From: Paramacrobiotus metropolitanus
Taxonomy: Eukaryota > Tardigrada > Eutardigrada > Parachela > Macrobiotidae
NCBI RefSeq assembly: GCF_019649055.1
Contig: NW_026570366.1
Span: 186,001-250,000, forward strand
DNA: 64,000 bases
Direction of reading: 5' to 3'
Every line of letters begins with the position of its first letter. Positions within the stretch are counted from its first letter, which is position 1. The notes under the pieces were generated by a model, which was given only the letters and a program-made list of their open reading frames with translations, was not told where the DNA came from and did no database searches. A program made the translations under genes and the position numbers. Shown piece after piece: positions 25,201-37,993 of this stretch.

Positions 25201-28189
25201 GTCTTGTTGGCCGTGCTTATCGTAGAACTGCGCAAAAGCAATCCAAATGGATGAAAATCGTCCGTTACATGATTTCTTGGGTTCAATGGTTTTAACGGCT
25301 TCCATAAACGTTTTAATCACATCCCCAGGTTTGTCCTTGAATAACTCGACTCCTTTATGCCATTCTCCAACGTTATGTGGATTCTGACGTAGGAGAACAC
25401 TGCAAAAATCATTTACAATGAAACCCCGTTATATGTTGCAGAAAACTACAACAAACAATTAGCAAAACAAGTACGAATATACCTACTCCACAAAACAAGC
25501 GCATCGGCAAAAACACAACGGTGCATAATCTGATTTTTAAATCTTGCTGACAAAATCACTCACCACGATGCGTGCATTATTCTTCTATCAAACGGTTTTT
25601 TTTTCCACTTTTTCAAATTTTTTGAGAACATACTATATTCATCACAATAAAAATACCACAAAAATACTATTTAACAACTGCGCCGTAAGTAAGACTTCCG
25701 AACCTTCGCGAAAGCTCGAATAAGGCGGGAGGTAAGTCACTGCACTACGGAAAGATATCTATTGCTCTCAAATACACTTGCGGAGCTGCGAGAACTGTTG
25801 TGTTACTGGTCGAGCAGCAGTTGTCGCAGTCACAGTACTAGCACGCAGCGCAGCTAATTACTTTCGTCACTATTTTGTTAACCGAGCACTTATACAAAAG
25901 TTTAAAAATTTAATTTTTTCAAAAATACACGTCATAGAGTAAGTTCGAACCGTGAGCAGAAGAAAGTGAAATCAGAATAAAAAAAATTCAAGACAAGACA
26001 ATTCGTAAGCATACTAACTATTGATTAACTCATAAGGGGCTATTTAGACGACACCGCAAAAACAAGCACGCGCTTAGATGCCCTCATACTACGGTCTACG
26101 AGTACTCCTACAAATTATGCAAACTATGCAACTGTTCACTGCATTCCTTATCAGCAAAGAAAACCGCTCGCATTCGGTACTGTAATCAAAAACCAAAGAA
26201 TGAATTTAAAACGTCAGTCTAAACTAGAAAAAATTATTCTGCAATCCTCAGCAATACTGCAGTATTACTCTATATAAAACTCTACTGTCGAAATTTGAAA
26301 TTTCGAATTGTTACATGTTAACTCAGTATCACAGCAGCGAAAAAAGGTTCAGAAACCAGCATCCCACATTTCGTTTTTTACCTGTTGATCAGAACCGGTC
26401 GCCTCTCAATGACCATCTCCAAGCGGGCCATCCGCAGCTCAATATCCACATCATCCTCTTCGTTTCCTTCCGTCTCCTCTTCCGCTACCGCTTCCATCTT
26501 GGCCGACAAGGTGGTCTCCTCAAACTGCGCATACGCGTCGAAGATCTGCGTGAAATCCCGCACCATCGTCACCGTATCAATGGCCTCCTCGTAGATATCC
26601 CGGGCCTTCTCAAACTGTCCCCCACGAATGTAATAATCCGCCAAGGCGTTCCACAGACGACCACGCTGCTCCGGGAAGCGACTGATCCCGTCGCGGATCA
26701 CATCGTCCACGTTGAGGCTCTTGATGGCCTTGGGGTTGGAGGAGATGAGATCACACAGATCATTCCAGTACATAATCTTGGTTTTGCCTTCTTTGGACAG
26801 GAAACGGTCATTGTTGATCACCCGTTTGACGATCTGAACGGCGCATTCGTCTAAACGGTCGATACTACGCAGATATTTGATGTAGTCTTCCACATCATCC
26901 GGACAGAGCTACACAAAACAAAAAACGATGACAAAAGAAACAAAGTAATAAAGCATTATTCCATAAAGCTCTTCATTTTAAATCATTTTCAACAAGCCCG
27001 AATCCCAAGAAATGAGAAATTTTTGTATCTTTTAAAGATGCCGAGGTTAGGGAGCTTGAAGCTTTATCAATATATATCATTCCAAAAACTGTCCATAATA
27101 AACATGAACACAAAAACAGCAATGATCACAAACTATTAACTGTTTTTCAACAATAATTTTAAATAGCAATGCCGGTTACATAAATACTTCCTCATGTTAG
27201 ACAGCAAAGCCTGTGCACTACACAAACGGCCATATTCAATAGCACGAACAACTCACGTTCGATCAAGCCAAAAAGGAAATCTACTTATAAAAGGCCAGTT
27301 TTAGCCTGTCAAGTATCTTCTTTTTAGCACGAGCAACATAATATTTGCCGAATTAATGAGAACAGTACCGATTAACTAAAACCACACCTTTGTTAAAATT
27401 TTTATCAAAACGCGAAAGTTAAAAAACATAAACCAGCGCTCAGTTTCAAGTACCTTCAGGTAACGATCGTACACCCGGAGCGCCGTTTCCGTAATGTTGT
27501 GCATCTTGAGAAATCGCAAATAAATTGGCCAAATACGAGCATGCTGTGTCACCGGCAGCGAGCGCAACGCGCGATCAAAAACTCGTCTGGTTCGTGTAAT
27601 CCTGGGCTGTTTTAACAGGAACTCGCAGTATTCGATCCATATTCGAGGCATCTGTAGCATCCCAAAAGGTACAGTATGAGAAACTACTCACCAGTGCACC
27701 ATACCTTTAAAATGCAACGTAAATATTAATAAAATTAAAAACACCTACTTTGTGCATAAAAACCAGCGATCGCTCGAAAACATTGTTGACTTCGTCTAAA
27801 GCAGGATCCGCAGGGCTCTTCCCCTTCACTTGCTTTTGCCGCGATCGCAGATAATTGTACCATAATTTATAACTGCAAAGCAACCGGTTTGATGGGGAAT
27901 TTCGACGAAAGCGGATGATCAACAGACGACGAACCTGCCAGGAAGCTGTCGGAGAGCTCTTTCGTAGATCACGTTAGTAGGCACGATGCCTTTCTTCTTT
28001 TTATGTTCAATATACCGCTGCCATGATCTCAAGGCGTACGGATTCCGGAGGCACTCTTCTTCGAACGGCAGATCCTCGTTCTCCTAATAAAATCAGATCC
28101 CATGTCAACAAAACTTCCATATTTTCCGTGTTTCGGGTTATTTCAACTCTGCTTACGATAACGAGATTCTTGGCTGGGGTTTGAGCCAT
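22202..28189 (-). CDS. XAB2: Pre-mRNA-splicing factor SYF1 / XAB2, 13 exons
   Basis: HAT-repeat scaffold of the NineTeen complex in the spliceosome; in vertebrates it also binds XPA and works in transcription-coupled repair. Exons from 5' to 3' on the minus strand: 28189-28157, 28083-27935, 27872-27749, 27651-27454, 26908-26382, 25399-25198, 25051-24951, 24865-24703, 24293-24180, 24090-23614, 23062-22894, 22598-22350, 22287-22202. They give 863 residues, close to the 855 of human XAB2, in unbroken phase. Recognisable family text runs end to end: [68 protein letters not shown]-like HAT repeats, [22 protein letters not shown] and [15 protein letters not shown]. The acidic tail keeps NPEEIQLD and ends near [17 protein letters not shown] single-copy housekeeping gene that appears fully functional. 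Confidence 0.95.
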
Positions 28190-29740
28190 GGCTCATAAAG
28201 GAAGGCTTGGAAGCAATTAAATTCACATGGGCTTCATAAATAATAATGAGATAAAGATGAGATTATATTAATTTTCGCGACGAAAACTACTTATTTTAAT
28301 TGTTTACAAAATTTAATTTAATAGAGAAAAGCGGTTTCAATATTCTGTTTGGCGTTTCAGCAACGACAAACTGAAGCGTAGCAAGCCGAAAATATCAACG
28401 AAAGGGCTATTAACTTCCGGAGTGACTTGGGGTTCTGGGCCCTTCACCATTCAGATGCGTCTAGTCAACTGATCGGCTTCGGAATAAGATAAAGATAATT
28501 GCAAAAAACAGAATTGGGGTTTACAAATATTACTATGTTGGACAATAAATTAAATAATAAAAATATTTTCGCCAAGAAAATGTGGAAATTCGGCCTGGAA
28601 GTTGATATAAAGTTGAAAGCAAAGTATCGCTCACCCTGCATAAGTACGAGAACTTATTTTTTAAATTTTAAAATTTGTTTTCGTTCTGGTATTTCTCTAA
28701 TATTTGGTTCCTGTTTATTTTTCGTTAGCTTTAACTACTGATTTTCACGTGAATTTTTCTGAATTTTTTGCTTACTAGTGGCTCGTCGATTGCAGTTATT
28801 TTTTATTGCAATTTTTGCAAAATTATTCGCATTAAGCAGTATTTTCGCCCTCGCATCATAACATTTCCCCTTGGTCGACCTTGAGAATAAAAGGGCATTC
28901 TCCCGCGAGCAGAATGCAGCATTCGTTTTCGTCACATTCGTATTTTCCCCGTTTACAATAGGCAGATGATTAATCTTGATGAGTTATTTGTTCAGGTCTA
29001 GGGCATGCTCACCAGCCAATGCTCGCCAGCGTTTACCGTTTAAAAATTGGTCATGCTGTCCTGGCAAAGTGGCAATGGGCTCAATGGCTTTTATACAGTC
29101 ACACACAAGGCAGCTGCCGCCGCAGCCGAGCTGGCAACTGTGCACAACACATATCGCTGATGTCATCGTTTCTCCCGACTCGAGTCAGCTGAGTGTTTAA
29201 AACATTCCGCTTCCGCCCAGCGCGTGCCTTGATCCAGTTATCCGCGCTCTGATTGGCCGATTTAACGACCGTCGACCAATACCGATATTCGTCAGCAAAT
29301 GAACGGGTTTCGTTATCGTTTTGAAGGCCGTCGTGGCACAAGGAAATAGAGCTCCACGTGATCTCATCTCGCGCACACTTTCGAGCTGCTGGCTGCTGTG
29401 TGTGTATGCTGCATGTACAGTATGAAATTTCCAGTTTCACTAAAAATACAGTGCTGTAGAGCGAATGTTGTCAACTGGTTTCCGTTAATGCTGGCTGCGC
29501 ACAACGCGTGTTAGGTGTTGTTTGGTGTTGGCAAACTCGCTGAAAACGTCGATTGTATAATCACTACTTCTCTTTCTCTCCGCTGTAGCTGCTCGCTCAC
29601 TCGTTTTCCTTGCCTTGCTTGAAGAGTAAAAACGTGTCCTTTTTTCCTGGTTTTTGCAAATCCGAGGTCAACCACGGTTGTTCATCAAGTGGCCGCTGCA
29701 ATCCATTCCCCGTGCTGCTCTTGACGTGCCGCGACTGCCT
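28190..29740. other. Intergenic region between divergent XAB2 and UBE2H
   Basis: The two genes point away from each other, so this tract should hold the XAB2 promoter and distal UBE2H control sequence. The part nearest XAB2 is AT-rich with no TATA box that I would defend. From about 28960 to 29740 the GC content and CpG frequency rise sharply. No coding segment is convincing. Confidence 0.45.
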
Positions 29741-29741
29741 T

Positions 29742-29747
29742 TATAAA
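29742..29747 (+). promoter_or_regulatory. Candidate TATA box of UBE2H
   Basis: TATAAA in a GC-rich setting (CTTTATAAAGCGGCC). A start site about 30 bases downstream would produce a leader exon of roughly 105 bases ending at a strong donor (GCGGG then GTAAGT) at 29881/29882. Confidence 0.4.
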
Positions 29748-29774
29748 GCGGCCACCATGCTCTGATACGAATTT

Positions 29775-29881
29775 CCCCCCTCCACGTTGTTGTGGTGTGG
29801 ATGTGGATTCGCCTTGCCTTTGTGGACGCGTTTACGTAATCGGTTCGATATCCTCTAGTCTGTAGCTGTGCGGATTGCGGG
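29775..29881 (+). other. Candidate noncoding first exon of UBE2H
   Basis: Inferred leader exon between the TATA box at 29742 and the consensus donor GTAAGT at 29882. The matching acceptor is TGTTGATTAG ending at 30650, ten bases before the UBE2H ATG, leaving an intron of about 770 bases. The 5' border is a guess. Confidence 0.35.
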
Positions 29882-30030
29882 GTAAGTGTGCGTGTTAGAA
29901 GTAAAGTGCCATCGATTGCATTCTTAGAGGATTTCTTCCAGAAAGTTAAAAGAGGAAAATATATTCTTTGCATTTGGAAACTGGAAAATAGCACGATTTC
30001 GCTGTTCTTTCCAGCCTCTGCTCGTTCAGT

Positions 30031-30060
30031 CAGAAGGGAGAGGGAGAGAGAGAGAAAGAT
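30031..30060. repeat. GA-rich simple repeat
   Basis: Short purine tract (AGAAGGGAGAGGGAGAGAGAG) inside the inferred UBE2H leader intron. GA tracts often bind GAGA-type factors in arthropods, but that role is not shown here. Confidence 0.6.
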
Positions 30061-30660
30061 CGAATTACACAAGGGATCAGCACAGGGATTGGTCTTTTGC
30101 GCCATGATTGATTTTTTATAAACCATAAAGGTTAAAGCCGCTAATTCTTCCAGTATGATTGTAATAAATTTATAATTCTATTTTTGGTTCACATTTTTCG
30201 CTTATTTAACAATTATTTTAAATAGAAGCAGACAGTTTTTATATATTTTTGTATAAAAGCCTGTCCTAATTGGAAATATAATCCAGCAAATGGTTCGGAA
30301 AGTCGGTTTTAATAAGGAGTTTGCAATTAATTTGTGATATGCGAAAACATGGTAATGGTTCTGAATTTCATTATTGAATGATGAATCGTCTGCGTTCATT
30401 CTACGTTAGCAATAAAGTTAAAGGTTGCATCAGGCTGTAAACAGGTAATTTTGTAAACAACGCAAAGCCGTACGGGGAACGGGTTTAATTGCGCGGCATT
30501 ATGTTAATCGTTAAAACGTAAAATGACGACAGTTTAATGTGCTCGATATGGGATTCGGTACATCGGCGTGGTTGTCATATCTCACGGAACAGGGTAGTGG
30601 TCGATCGCGTTCCAATTTCAGCACTAATTTGCTATGTTGTTGTTGATTAGAGGCTGCGTC

Positions 30661-31233
30661 ATGTCGTCTCCCAGCGCCGGGAAGCGCCGTCTGGATACGG
30701 ATGTGATCAAGCTGATTGAGAGCAAACTGGAGGTGAACATCCTGGGTGGTCTGAATCATTTCTCGGTGAAATTCCGCGGTCCCAAGGAGACCCCGTATGA
30801 AGACGGCGTGTGGAAGATCCGTGTCCTCCTGCCGGATGAGTATCCCTTCAAATCTCCGTCCATTGGCTTCATGAACCGGATCTTCCATCCGAACATTGAT
30901 GAGTGCAGCGGGACGGTGTGTCTGGATGTGATTAACCAGACATGGACGCCGCTGTACGATCTGCTGAATGTCTTTGAGACCTTCTTGCCTCAACTGCTGA
31001 CCTACCCCAATCCAAGTGATCCCCTCAATGGTGATGCGGCCGCTCTGTTCCTACAGAAGCCGGAAGAGTATAAGAAGAAAATTCGTGAATATGTACAGCG
31101 TTATGCCACGGAGGAGGCCCTGCGGCTGCAGGAGCAGCGGGATAATCCCGATCGGCAGGACATGGATGATGATGACGATGAGAGCTCCATGAGTGAATTC
31201 TCCGAGGATGAGGCCGATAATATGGAACTGTGA
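30661..31233 (+). CDS. UBE2H: Ubiquitin-conjugating enzyme E2 H
   Basis: E2 enzyme that carries ubiquitin as a thioester on a catalytic cysteine and passes it to substrates with an E3; UBE2H partners the CTLH/GID ligase in animals. The 190-residue protein (human 183) matches from the first residues ([10 protein letters not shown], human MSSPSPGKRR) to the last (DMEL). Visible are the E2 fold text [19 protein letters not shown], the HPN motif ([10 protein letters not shown]), the active site [11 protein letters not shown] with Cys87, and [11 protein letters not shown]. The acidic serine-rich tail ([15 protein letters not shown]) is typical of this E2. The ATG at 30661 is chosen over an upstream in-frame one at 30634 because the family starts with MSSPS and a splice acceptor lies at 30650. 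The CDS has no introns, unlike every complete neighbour. Confidence 0.96.
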   Translation: MSSPSAGKRRLDTDVIKLIESKLEVNILGGLNHFSVKFRGPKETPYEDGVWKIRVLLPDEYPFKSPSIGFMNRIFHPNIDECSGTVCLDVINQTWTPLYDLLNVFETFLPQLLTYPNPSDPLNGDAAALFLQKPEEYKKKIREYVQRYATEEALRLQEQRDNPDRQDMDDDDDESSMSEFSEDEADNMEL

Positions 31234-31284
31234 CGCCCGTGATGCATATGGGCGGATATTCACACCAAATTTATTATTTCAGGT

Positions 31285-31290
31285 AATAAA
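31285..31290 (+). terminator. Candidate polyadenylation signal of UBE2H
   Basis: AATAAA about 50 bases after the UBE2H stop codon, within GTAATAAATGG. Longer 3' UTR forms cannot be excluded. Confidence 0.45.
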
Positions 31291-32145
31291 TGGTTTTCCC
31301 TTATGATTGATTGTTTGTTAGCAGTGATAAACTTCCGTAGGCATGCTCGGCAATTAACAAAAACATAATCTTATTGAGCAGTTTAGTACAATAAGTATTA
31401 CTAATAATTTTTATTGGAAGGATAGAGCAGTACATCGATCGATAGCGTTTACAGATCATAGTGGGCGATAGTATTTGCATTTTTTACTTTTAAAATGAAA
31501 GCAGAAAATTAGAATTAAAACTATAAATTTTCTGACTCTTCCATTTACTTCAAATTACTTGGCCGGATTTTTATATAGGTGATAAAATCCTTAATATGAT
31601 AAAGGAATTTATGATCGCATGCTCGACTCTGAGATGAAACGGTTTCCCAATGATGGTTGCCATCGAAAATGGCTGTATCGATTTCAGTCATTTATTGATC
31701 CTTTCGTGGGGAAGCGGAGCTTTTCGGGTAGAATCTATTCGATTTGCACGATTCGTCATGGGTTTTGCTCGCTGCCCTCGTCGCTCTTTGTGTGCGAGAT
31801 AGGAGGAAACGGTCGATTGCGTCCTGTTTTCGAGCAGGTCGCAAGGCTGGTGAATGGTCGCATTACGTATGCCGCTGTTCGATGACTGCTGCGGTAATTT
31901 TGTACGTGCCCGTTCCGATTAATTATATGCCGGCGGTTTTTCGCATCACGTTTAAAAGTCGACACGGTGGCGATTTTTTCTCCCCGTACGAGTGGCGTTT
32001 TTCTCGCAAAGTAGAACATGGACAAATTTTGTCCCTCGTGCTGACAGAGTACATCCTGATGACTGATGGTTTTGTCGATAGGTTTTTGAACTCGCTTGAC
32101 GCTGTAACAAGCAGGGGGACACAGGGAATGAGTTATTTTCTTTAG
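31291..32145. other. Possible extended UBE2H 3' UTR or spacer
   Basis: Contains two overlapping open frames on the plus strand (31619-31885 and 31744-32145) with ordinary-looking but unrecognised peptides, many Arg, Phe and Cys residues, and no splice context that supports them. I treat the segment as noncoding until transcripts say otherwise. Confidence 0.3.
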
Positions 32146-33570
32146 ATTATGGATTAACTGAAAATGGTTTGCTTGTGCACATCGCCGGGTGATTATGTAA
32201 ACTTTACGGCCGTGTCGCCTCTTTTGCAGCTGGTCAGTTTAGCATAATATTACTTTGAGCCCCCGATACCAATCTGACAGGCCACGGCCTCCGCGTCGGC
32301 ATGGGCCATGTCTAACACACAGATGCTAGATTTTTCCTGTGGAAATGGAAATTTTCACGTGACTCACGATAAATCAGCCCCAGCGGCTCGGTGTTTCGTT
32401 TCGTTTGCAGCAGATCGATTGAATAACGAGGTCGTAATGTTATTTGATCAGTAATGCCTCATATGACCTTACTTAATGTTGAATGGCGCCCGAGTGTAAT
32501 GAGATTTGGTCAGGCAGTCAGCAGCAGGCAAACGGCTACGCCGCCCGCCACATGCTGTAATTAGTGTTTACGTTGTATTAGCGCGTTGCGTAGTGTAAGG
32601 GCTATCAGCTGCATTCAGAGCTCTGATAAAGCGCAGTTCCTTCTTCCAACGATAAATTACTAATAGCTCTGCATAACTTTCAAGTGGTATGTTAGTTTTT
32701 TTCCACAGCGTAACTTGCATTAAGATTATTAAACCATTATTTAGAAAAAATGCTGTGGTTCGGTTTTAAAGACATTCAAATTGCAAACATGGCCATGGTT
32801 TATGTAATTTGATTGACGAGCGTGCACTTTGAAATAACCTTTGTCATGTGCGTTTTTGATTTTGTAGGTTGTTTTTGTTACGTCTCTCTCTCTTTCTTCT
32901 CTTTCTTGGTCTTTGAACGGAAAAGATAAATGATGGTTATATCTCCTCTACATTATATTGAGCCGAGAGTGTGTGCTTCTGTTGTCCATTTTTGATCCAA
33001 GTCCCGTTGGCCCACACCATATTCATCCCGCATTTTTGATAGCATAAACCCCTGTTGAGAAGGAACGCGCCGCGTGCGCGCGTCGGAAGAAAAGTGTTAT
33101 TTTTGTTATCGTCCTCCTCCTCCGTGTGACTGCTGTGTGTACATATCTCTCTATATGCCCGTGGAAGGAAGATGATGGATCGTGACTCGTCATAGATGGA
33201 AAATATGCTGTTCGGCATCGGAATGGTTTCATCAACATACACCCATACAGCGCGGCTGCTTCATTTTCATCATCATCGCCCCCTTCATCCCGCGAAAGAG
33301 CAGAAGGGAAACGGCGTTTCGGGCGCCTTTGTCCTCTGTCCGGAATGCAAAGGGATCAATAACAGGCGGGCGCGCGTGCACACGTGCACCCTGGCCTCCG
33401 TCGTTTGGATGTTATTACGGCAGATTTTAGGTTAATTTCTTGGCATATTAGCGCGCTGTACTGGTGAACTGTGGGTGGGGGAATGATGGTCGCAATTGTA
33501 CAGTTTGGGGAGGGGGTTGTGCCCGGAATGTGGTGTTTCCTTTCTTCCGCGTTGGGTGATTTTTCAGTAT
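32146..33570. other. GC-richer noncoding islands, possible cis-regulatory DNA
   Basis: Locally higher GC and CpG content than the flanks. It includes a CT tract at about 32882-32907, CGCGCCGCGTGCGCGCG near 33066 and CGGGCGCGCGTGCAC near 33368. GATAA and TAATTA-type words are scattered between 32390 and 32650. No reading frame is convincing. It could be enhancer DNA or noncoding exons of an unseen transcript. Confidence 0.35.
32882..32907. repeat. CT-rich simple repeat
   Basis: Pyrimidine run CTCTCTCTCTTTCTTCTCT within the GC-richer island. It marks simple-sequence DNA only. Confidence 0.6.
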
Positions 33571-36500
33571 AGATTTTTGAGGATAAAAGAAAACACGCTA
33601 TTCAGTTTCTCTATCTTCATGTGGTGACTGCGTCGGTGGTGTTTTTTAATCTAACCCGTGTTTTTTTTTTTTGCTTTCTTCTCCTTCTATATTGTTTGTG
33701 TTATAATACTTTTCTTCGATTCTTTCCGTGATCGTGGGCGCGGCGGATATGTGCACGATGGATTGGAGTTTGTGTTGTTCGTTTGGGGGAATGTAGTGTA
33801 GATATAACATAGTGCGATGTTTTTTTGATATATAGATGGTTCTCGAGAAATAAAGTTATCTTCTGTTATTACGAAAACAACTGACCGTGAATAGAATTAA
33901 TATCTGTATTGTGTACCTGCGGTATATATCAGACAATGCACAGTTAATTGTAGAACAAGGGTTCAGCATACAATACGTAATTCCCTTTCGAGTATGTCTG
34001 AACGATAATAGCAACAAAAGATAAACAACAAGTAACTAATTTTTATTACTCCAGAGTCCAAACCTGCGTCTGCTCAGTCGTACCGAAATTTTCGTAATTG
34101 GTTTAAAACAAATAACATTCAAAAAATTCCTGTAAAATGGAAGATTGTATTCCTGGAATTTTTTCTAAATACATGTAAATCCGGCGCTCTTGGGAGAAGG
34201 GTAATTTACGCCGTTCTCATGGAAAAATAGTCGAATATATATTTGTTTAAGCCAAACATCTGATGAGATTGCAGTCGCGGCTAATCTGCTATTATAAGCG
34301 GTATCGCTGTATTTACGATATTATTATGGTGAACATTCAAAACAGTCGGTCGACCGGTTTTTCCTGTTCTCAGCTGACTGTACACCATGTGAGTTCCAGT
34401 GTGGAGAGCACGATCATACGATAATTTCCATCATAACAGAAGTTTTTCCATTTCCTTCCGCCTGTTGCTGATTGTACCAGTGCTGCTGCTGCTGTAATTT
34501 CGGGAACGGCGTGTGTGTGCGCATGGACAAAAAGCGTGCATGTGTGTATTCTGGGAGGCATGTGTGTGGAATAAGTGCGGAGCGCGGCAGGGCTTTTTTC
34601 GCAACAAACTTGTCAGGCTCACTCTGTGCGGAAGTGAAATGTATCTGTCGAGAGAAAAAATGCTTTCTGATTATGTAAGCACAGCGCTCAATCGACCGTA
34701 CCGCATGCGGTGACTGACAAACGCGAGGAAGCCTTACATTTTATAAGCTACTCAAATTAAAGGCCGACACATTATGCGAGCAGCATCAATAACATTTTTT
34801 TTAATACATATATAAATTTTAAAAAGGAACCTAAAACTGAGCTAAACTATCTATTATAAAAACTCATATACTTAGTTATAGTAATTAGAAACACGGCTAT
34901 CAGCTTAAATTGATAAATGAGAAGCGGTACTCATAAAAATTAATATATAATTAGAAAGGTTTTTTGCAGTACAATCTGTACGTACTACGTACAAAGCGCG
35001 CTTCGCTCAGCAAATACATAAGAAAATAAAATAAAAACGAAGTACGCTAGAAATACGCCACAACAGTTTAATACAGCTCCGCGATTAGATTGTACTGTGT
35101 ATTTACAATTGCCTCGTGACTCGTGAGTTATCGCAAAGCGTTATTATGTTACTTAATAAATTTGACAGTTTGTAAATTAAGTTTTTTCCATTTCGTTGGG
35201 CAAATTACCAGTTGCATTTGCTCAGCTGTATTTGTATTGTTTGCCGCTTATAAGACCCGTCGATCATTAAGGGTCAAAGTGCGCCCTTGGCCGAAGTACA
35301 GGTTTGGCATTACCACAGCCAGGCACTATACTATTAAAATACAGTTTCCTATCAGTTTTTAAAATTTCGCAAAGTTCTTTGTTTTTGTTGTGAAAATCGG
35401 AAAACTGTAAAGCTCTATTTGTTTAGCGAAAACATTTGGCATTGCAAGGAATTGCGCTTGTACAGATAACAGGACTATACGCCCTACCACGATTCTGATT
35501 CTAACAAATTAAAGTCAGTAGTTCGAATGTACGCAGTTTTACTGTGCACGTACCGGGGATTGCCGGAATTGAATCAAGAAATTTTTACGCATATCTTGAA
35601 AACTTTAAAATTACTTGTTCTTGTAAAATTATAGCCTTTTTTAAAAAAAACTAAGCTTCAAGTTTTGATTTTGTGCTTAACAGCATAAAGAGCAGAAAAT
35701 GCGCATGTACAGCAGAGATATTTGTACTGTACAAGGACTGCGTCACTGTGGTATACGTACCGTAGACCCCCGTAATTCTAATTTTGAATTTCGACAGACC
35801 GAACGGATCGGAAATAATTCGGCCGGAATATAGAAATAACAAGTTTCGAATTATTGTTTTTTAATAGCATTATCACATTCCCAGACTGAAAACTGACGTA
35901 GCCAGAAAATTATTGTTAATTTAATTGTCAAACACTTGCTTATAATATGTGCTTGTAATCCTTGTATGCGCCTTGTGTCAGCTCAAAGAATCACGCAGGA
36001 GTAACTAACTAAATTAAATTTTAACTATTCACTACGGTATTGAAATTGATAACTAAATTTTTAGTGGGATATGACAAAATTTCCCGATTTATCTGAAAAT
36101 AGAGAAGTGATAAATAATATGAAAGGCAGGCAGAAGAAGGCTAGAAGTAGGCAGAAATAACAGCGAATTCAGAACACGCTAACGGGAAATTCGGGACCTC
36201 GCACCGGTCACATAATATAGTTGTTGTACATTCGCGAATGTTATTGCGCTTTTAGGGTCGTGGAGAAATTGTATCAAGAATAATTATCAGGAGTTGCACA
36301 TCATTATACATGCATAACATAAAAATTTAATATGTCCCAACAGGTTTATGAATTACGTCGTACTGTGAGTCATATTGGTCGTTGTCTAGTATACTGTGTG
36401 TCGGCGCCTGGCCGCGTGCAAAGGTCACTGCTATACCGTTGTCTCAGTAATATAAACTCCAAACATAACCTTTGCACCATAATCTTATGATCAGCTTTTC

Positions 36501-37985
36501 CCGCTTACAGTTTTACCCACTTCTCGAATTGCTGCTTCCAGAAACCGATGATAAGACGACTCGAGTTTTTCTTATCGCTGCGGAATTTTTTGGCAGTCGG
36601 TCTGAAAAGCGAGCACGTGCAGCACTAGCCGAACTGCAGTCGTGGTTACTGGTTATCCACTTGAACTTGTACGAAGACTCAAAGTGCAACAAAAGGAAAA
36701 AGTAGCAACTAGCAAACAAAGTAAAAAATTCTATTGCTGTTACATAAACACGCCGCTATGATTGCGGTAACGCCACAAAACAGTAAAGAAACCACCTGGC
36801 ACCTGATGGCAGTGGTGATGATCGAGTTCACACATACAGTATTATGCATTTACTTTGAATAGTATTGTAGCAAGTACTTACTATAGTGTGAGTGTTTAAT
36901 AGTATCGTTTGATAGCCGTGTAAAAATGGTACTGGGCGCAGCATGCGGAACCGATAGATTATCTGATTTCAAACTACGAGTATATTAAATGCATACATTG
37001 TAGAAATAAATGACTTACGTATTCATTACAGCTGCCGCGTTTTTTAAATTAAAATCCTACTAGTTTTTATATTTCATTTCTCTCATTAAGCCCATATACT
37101 GTATCTATGTTCACTTAGCCCACATATTAGCTGAAAAATTAATGAAAAACACTAATCATAAAATAAGCCATCAAACTGGATAATCCTATGCACATGTACA
37201 GAGACCACGGCGTCACGCTACGCTTAACTCATCGCGATGTACCACAGTACAACTACATCAGGTTATTTAAATTTGTGTACTGTTTAAAGCAGTTTTAATC
37301 AGTAAAGCAAGTTTATTTTTACATACGAGATCGAACTGCAATTAGGTATTAGAAGTTTTTAAAACACAGTTCTGGGAGCAAATTCCGTATAAATTGCTAC
37401 TTAAGTTTCGCGATGGAACGACGGATATACAAAAAATGCTTAAAAAATTGCAAAGAATATTTACTTATAGATTTACAGTGTAAAAATGCGCAGCCGTTAT
37501 TATTAGATCTAAAGTTTATTGGTATGTTATATATAGGCAACTATAGTGGCCACTAACATGCGACTTACAAATACTTGTACCTTCAATGCGGCTACACCAA
37601 TAATTAGCCTGCCGAACAAAAAGAAATAGTATGTACTAATGGTCAATAAAGCTAACCCTTATTATGGAAGTTTTCGGGTAGACTGCTAAGCGAATTTAAA
37701 TATCTGGTCGAAAAAGACAGTCTTGGGGGCCGAAGCCTCGAGAATTTTACAGTGGACTTCATAAAGACACAAAGTTTTATACACCGTCACCAACAGCCAA
37801 TATTAATACGCTGTATGCGTATAGATGGGTATCCGTAAACATCATTTTGAAGTGCAGTGTGTTTGTCTTTAATTTTGACATCGACGCTCTGTTGTGCACT
37901 ACCTTCACATGATTTAAAAACATCGTTCGACGTTTTGAAAACAGCGTTAACGTTGTCGACAGACCCATCTGTCCAAGCAAGCGCG
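33571..37985. other. Gene-poor AT-rich tract
   Basis: More than 4 kb with only short, unrelated open frames on both strands and no recognisable protein. The 77-codon frame at 36472-36705 follows a CTTACAG and could be an exon, but its peptide matches nothing I know. No tRNA, rRNA or tandem array was seen. Confidence 0.45.
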
Positions 37986-37993
37986 GTTGGGGG
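37986..37993. repeat. Left target-site duplication GTTGGGGG
   Basis: Identical to 38608-38615 on the other side of the hAT-like element. Removing the element plus one copy gives a continuous pre-insertion site. Confidence 0.88.

Noticed and set aside
26315-26854. 179-codon open frame on the plus strand
   Set aside because: Antisense shadow of the long XAB2 exon 26382-26908, which matches the SYF1 family along its length.
29668-30126. 152-codon open frame on the minus strand
   Set aside because: Overlaps the inferred UBE2H promoter, leader exon and a GA repeat. The peptide is low-complexity (SLSLSLL) and matches nothing known.
30511-30993. 160-codon open frame on the minus strand
   Set aside because: Antisense to the UBE2H coding region; no independent motif or splice context.
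31744-32145. 133-codon plus-strand frame after UBE2H
   Set aside because: Overlaps another open frame, lacks a family match and splice support, and lies where a 3' UTR or regulatory DNA is expected.
34977-35097. CAGTACAATCT inverted repeat about 120 bases apart
   Set aside because: Only 11 bases per arm with no target duplication; expected by chance in AT-rich DNA of this length.
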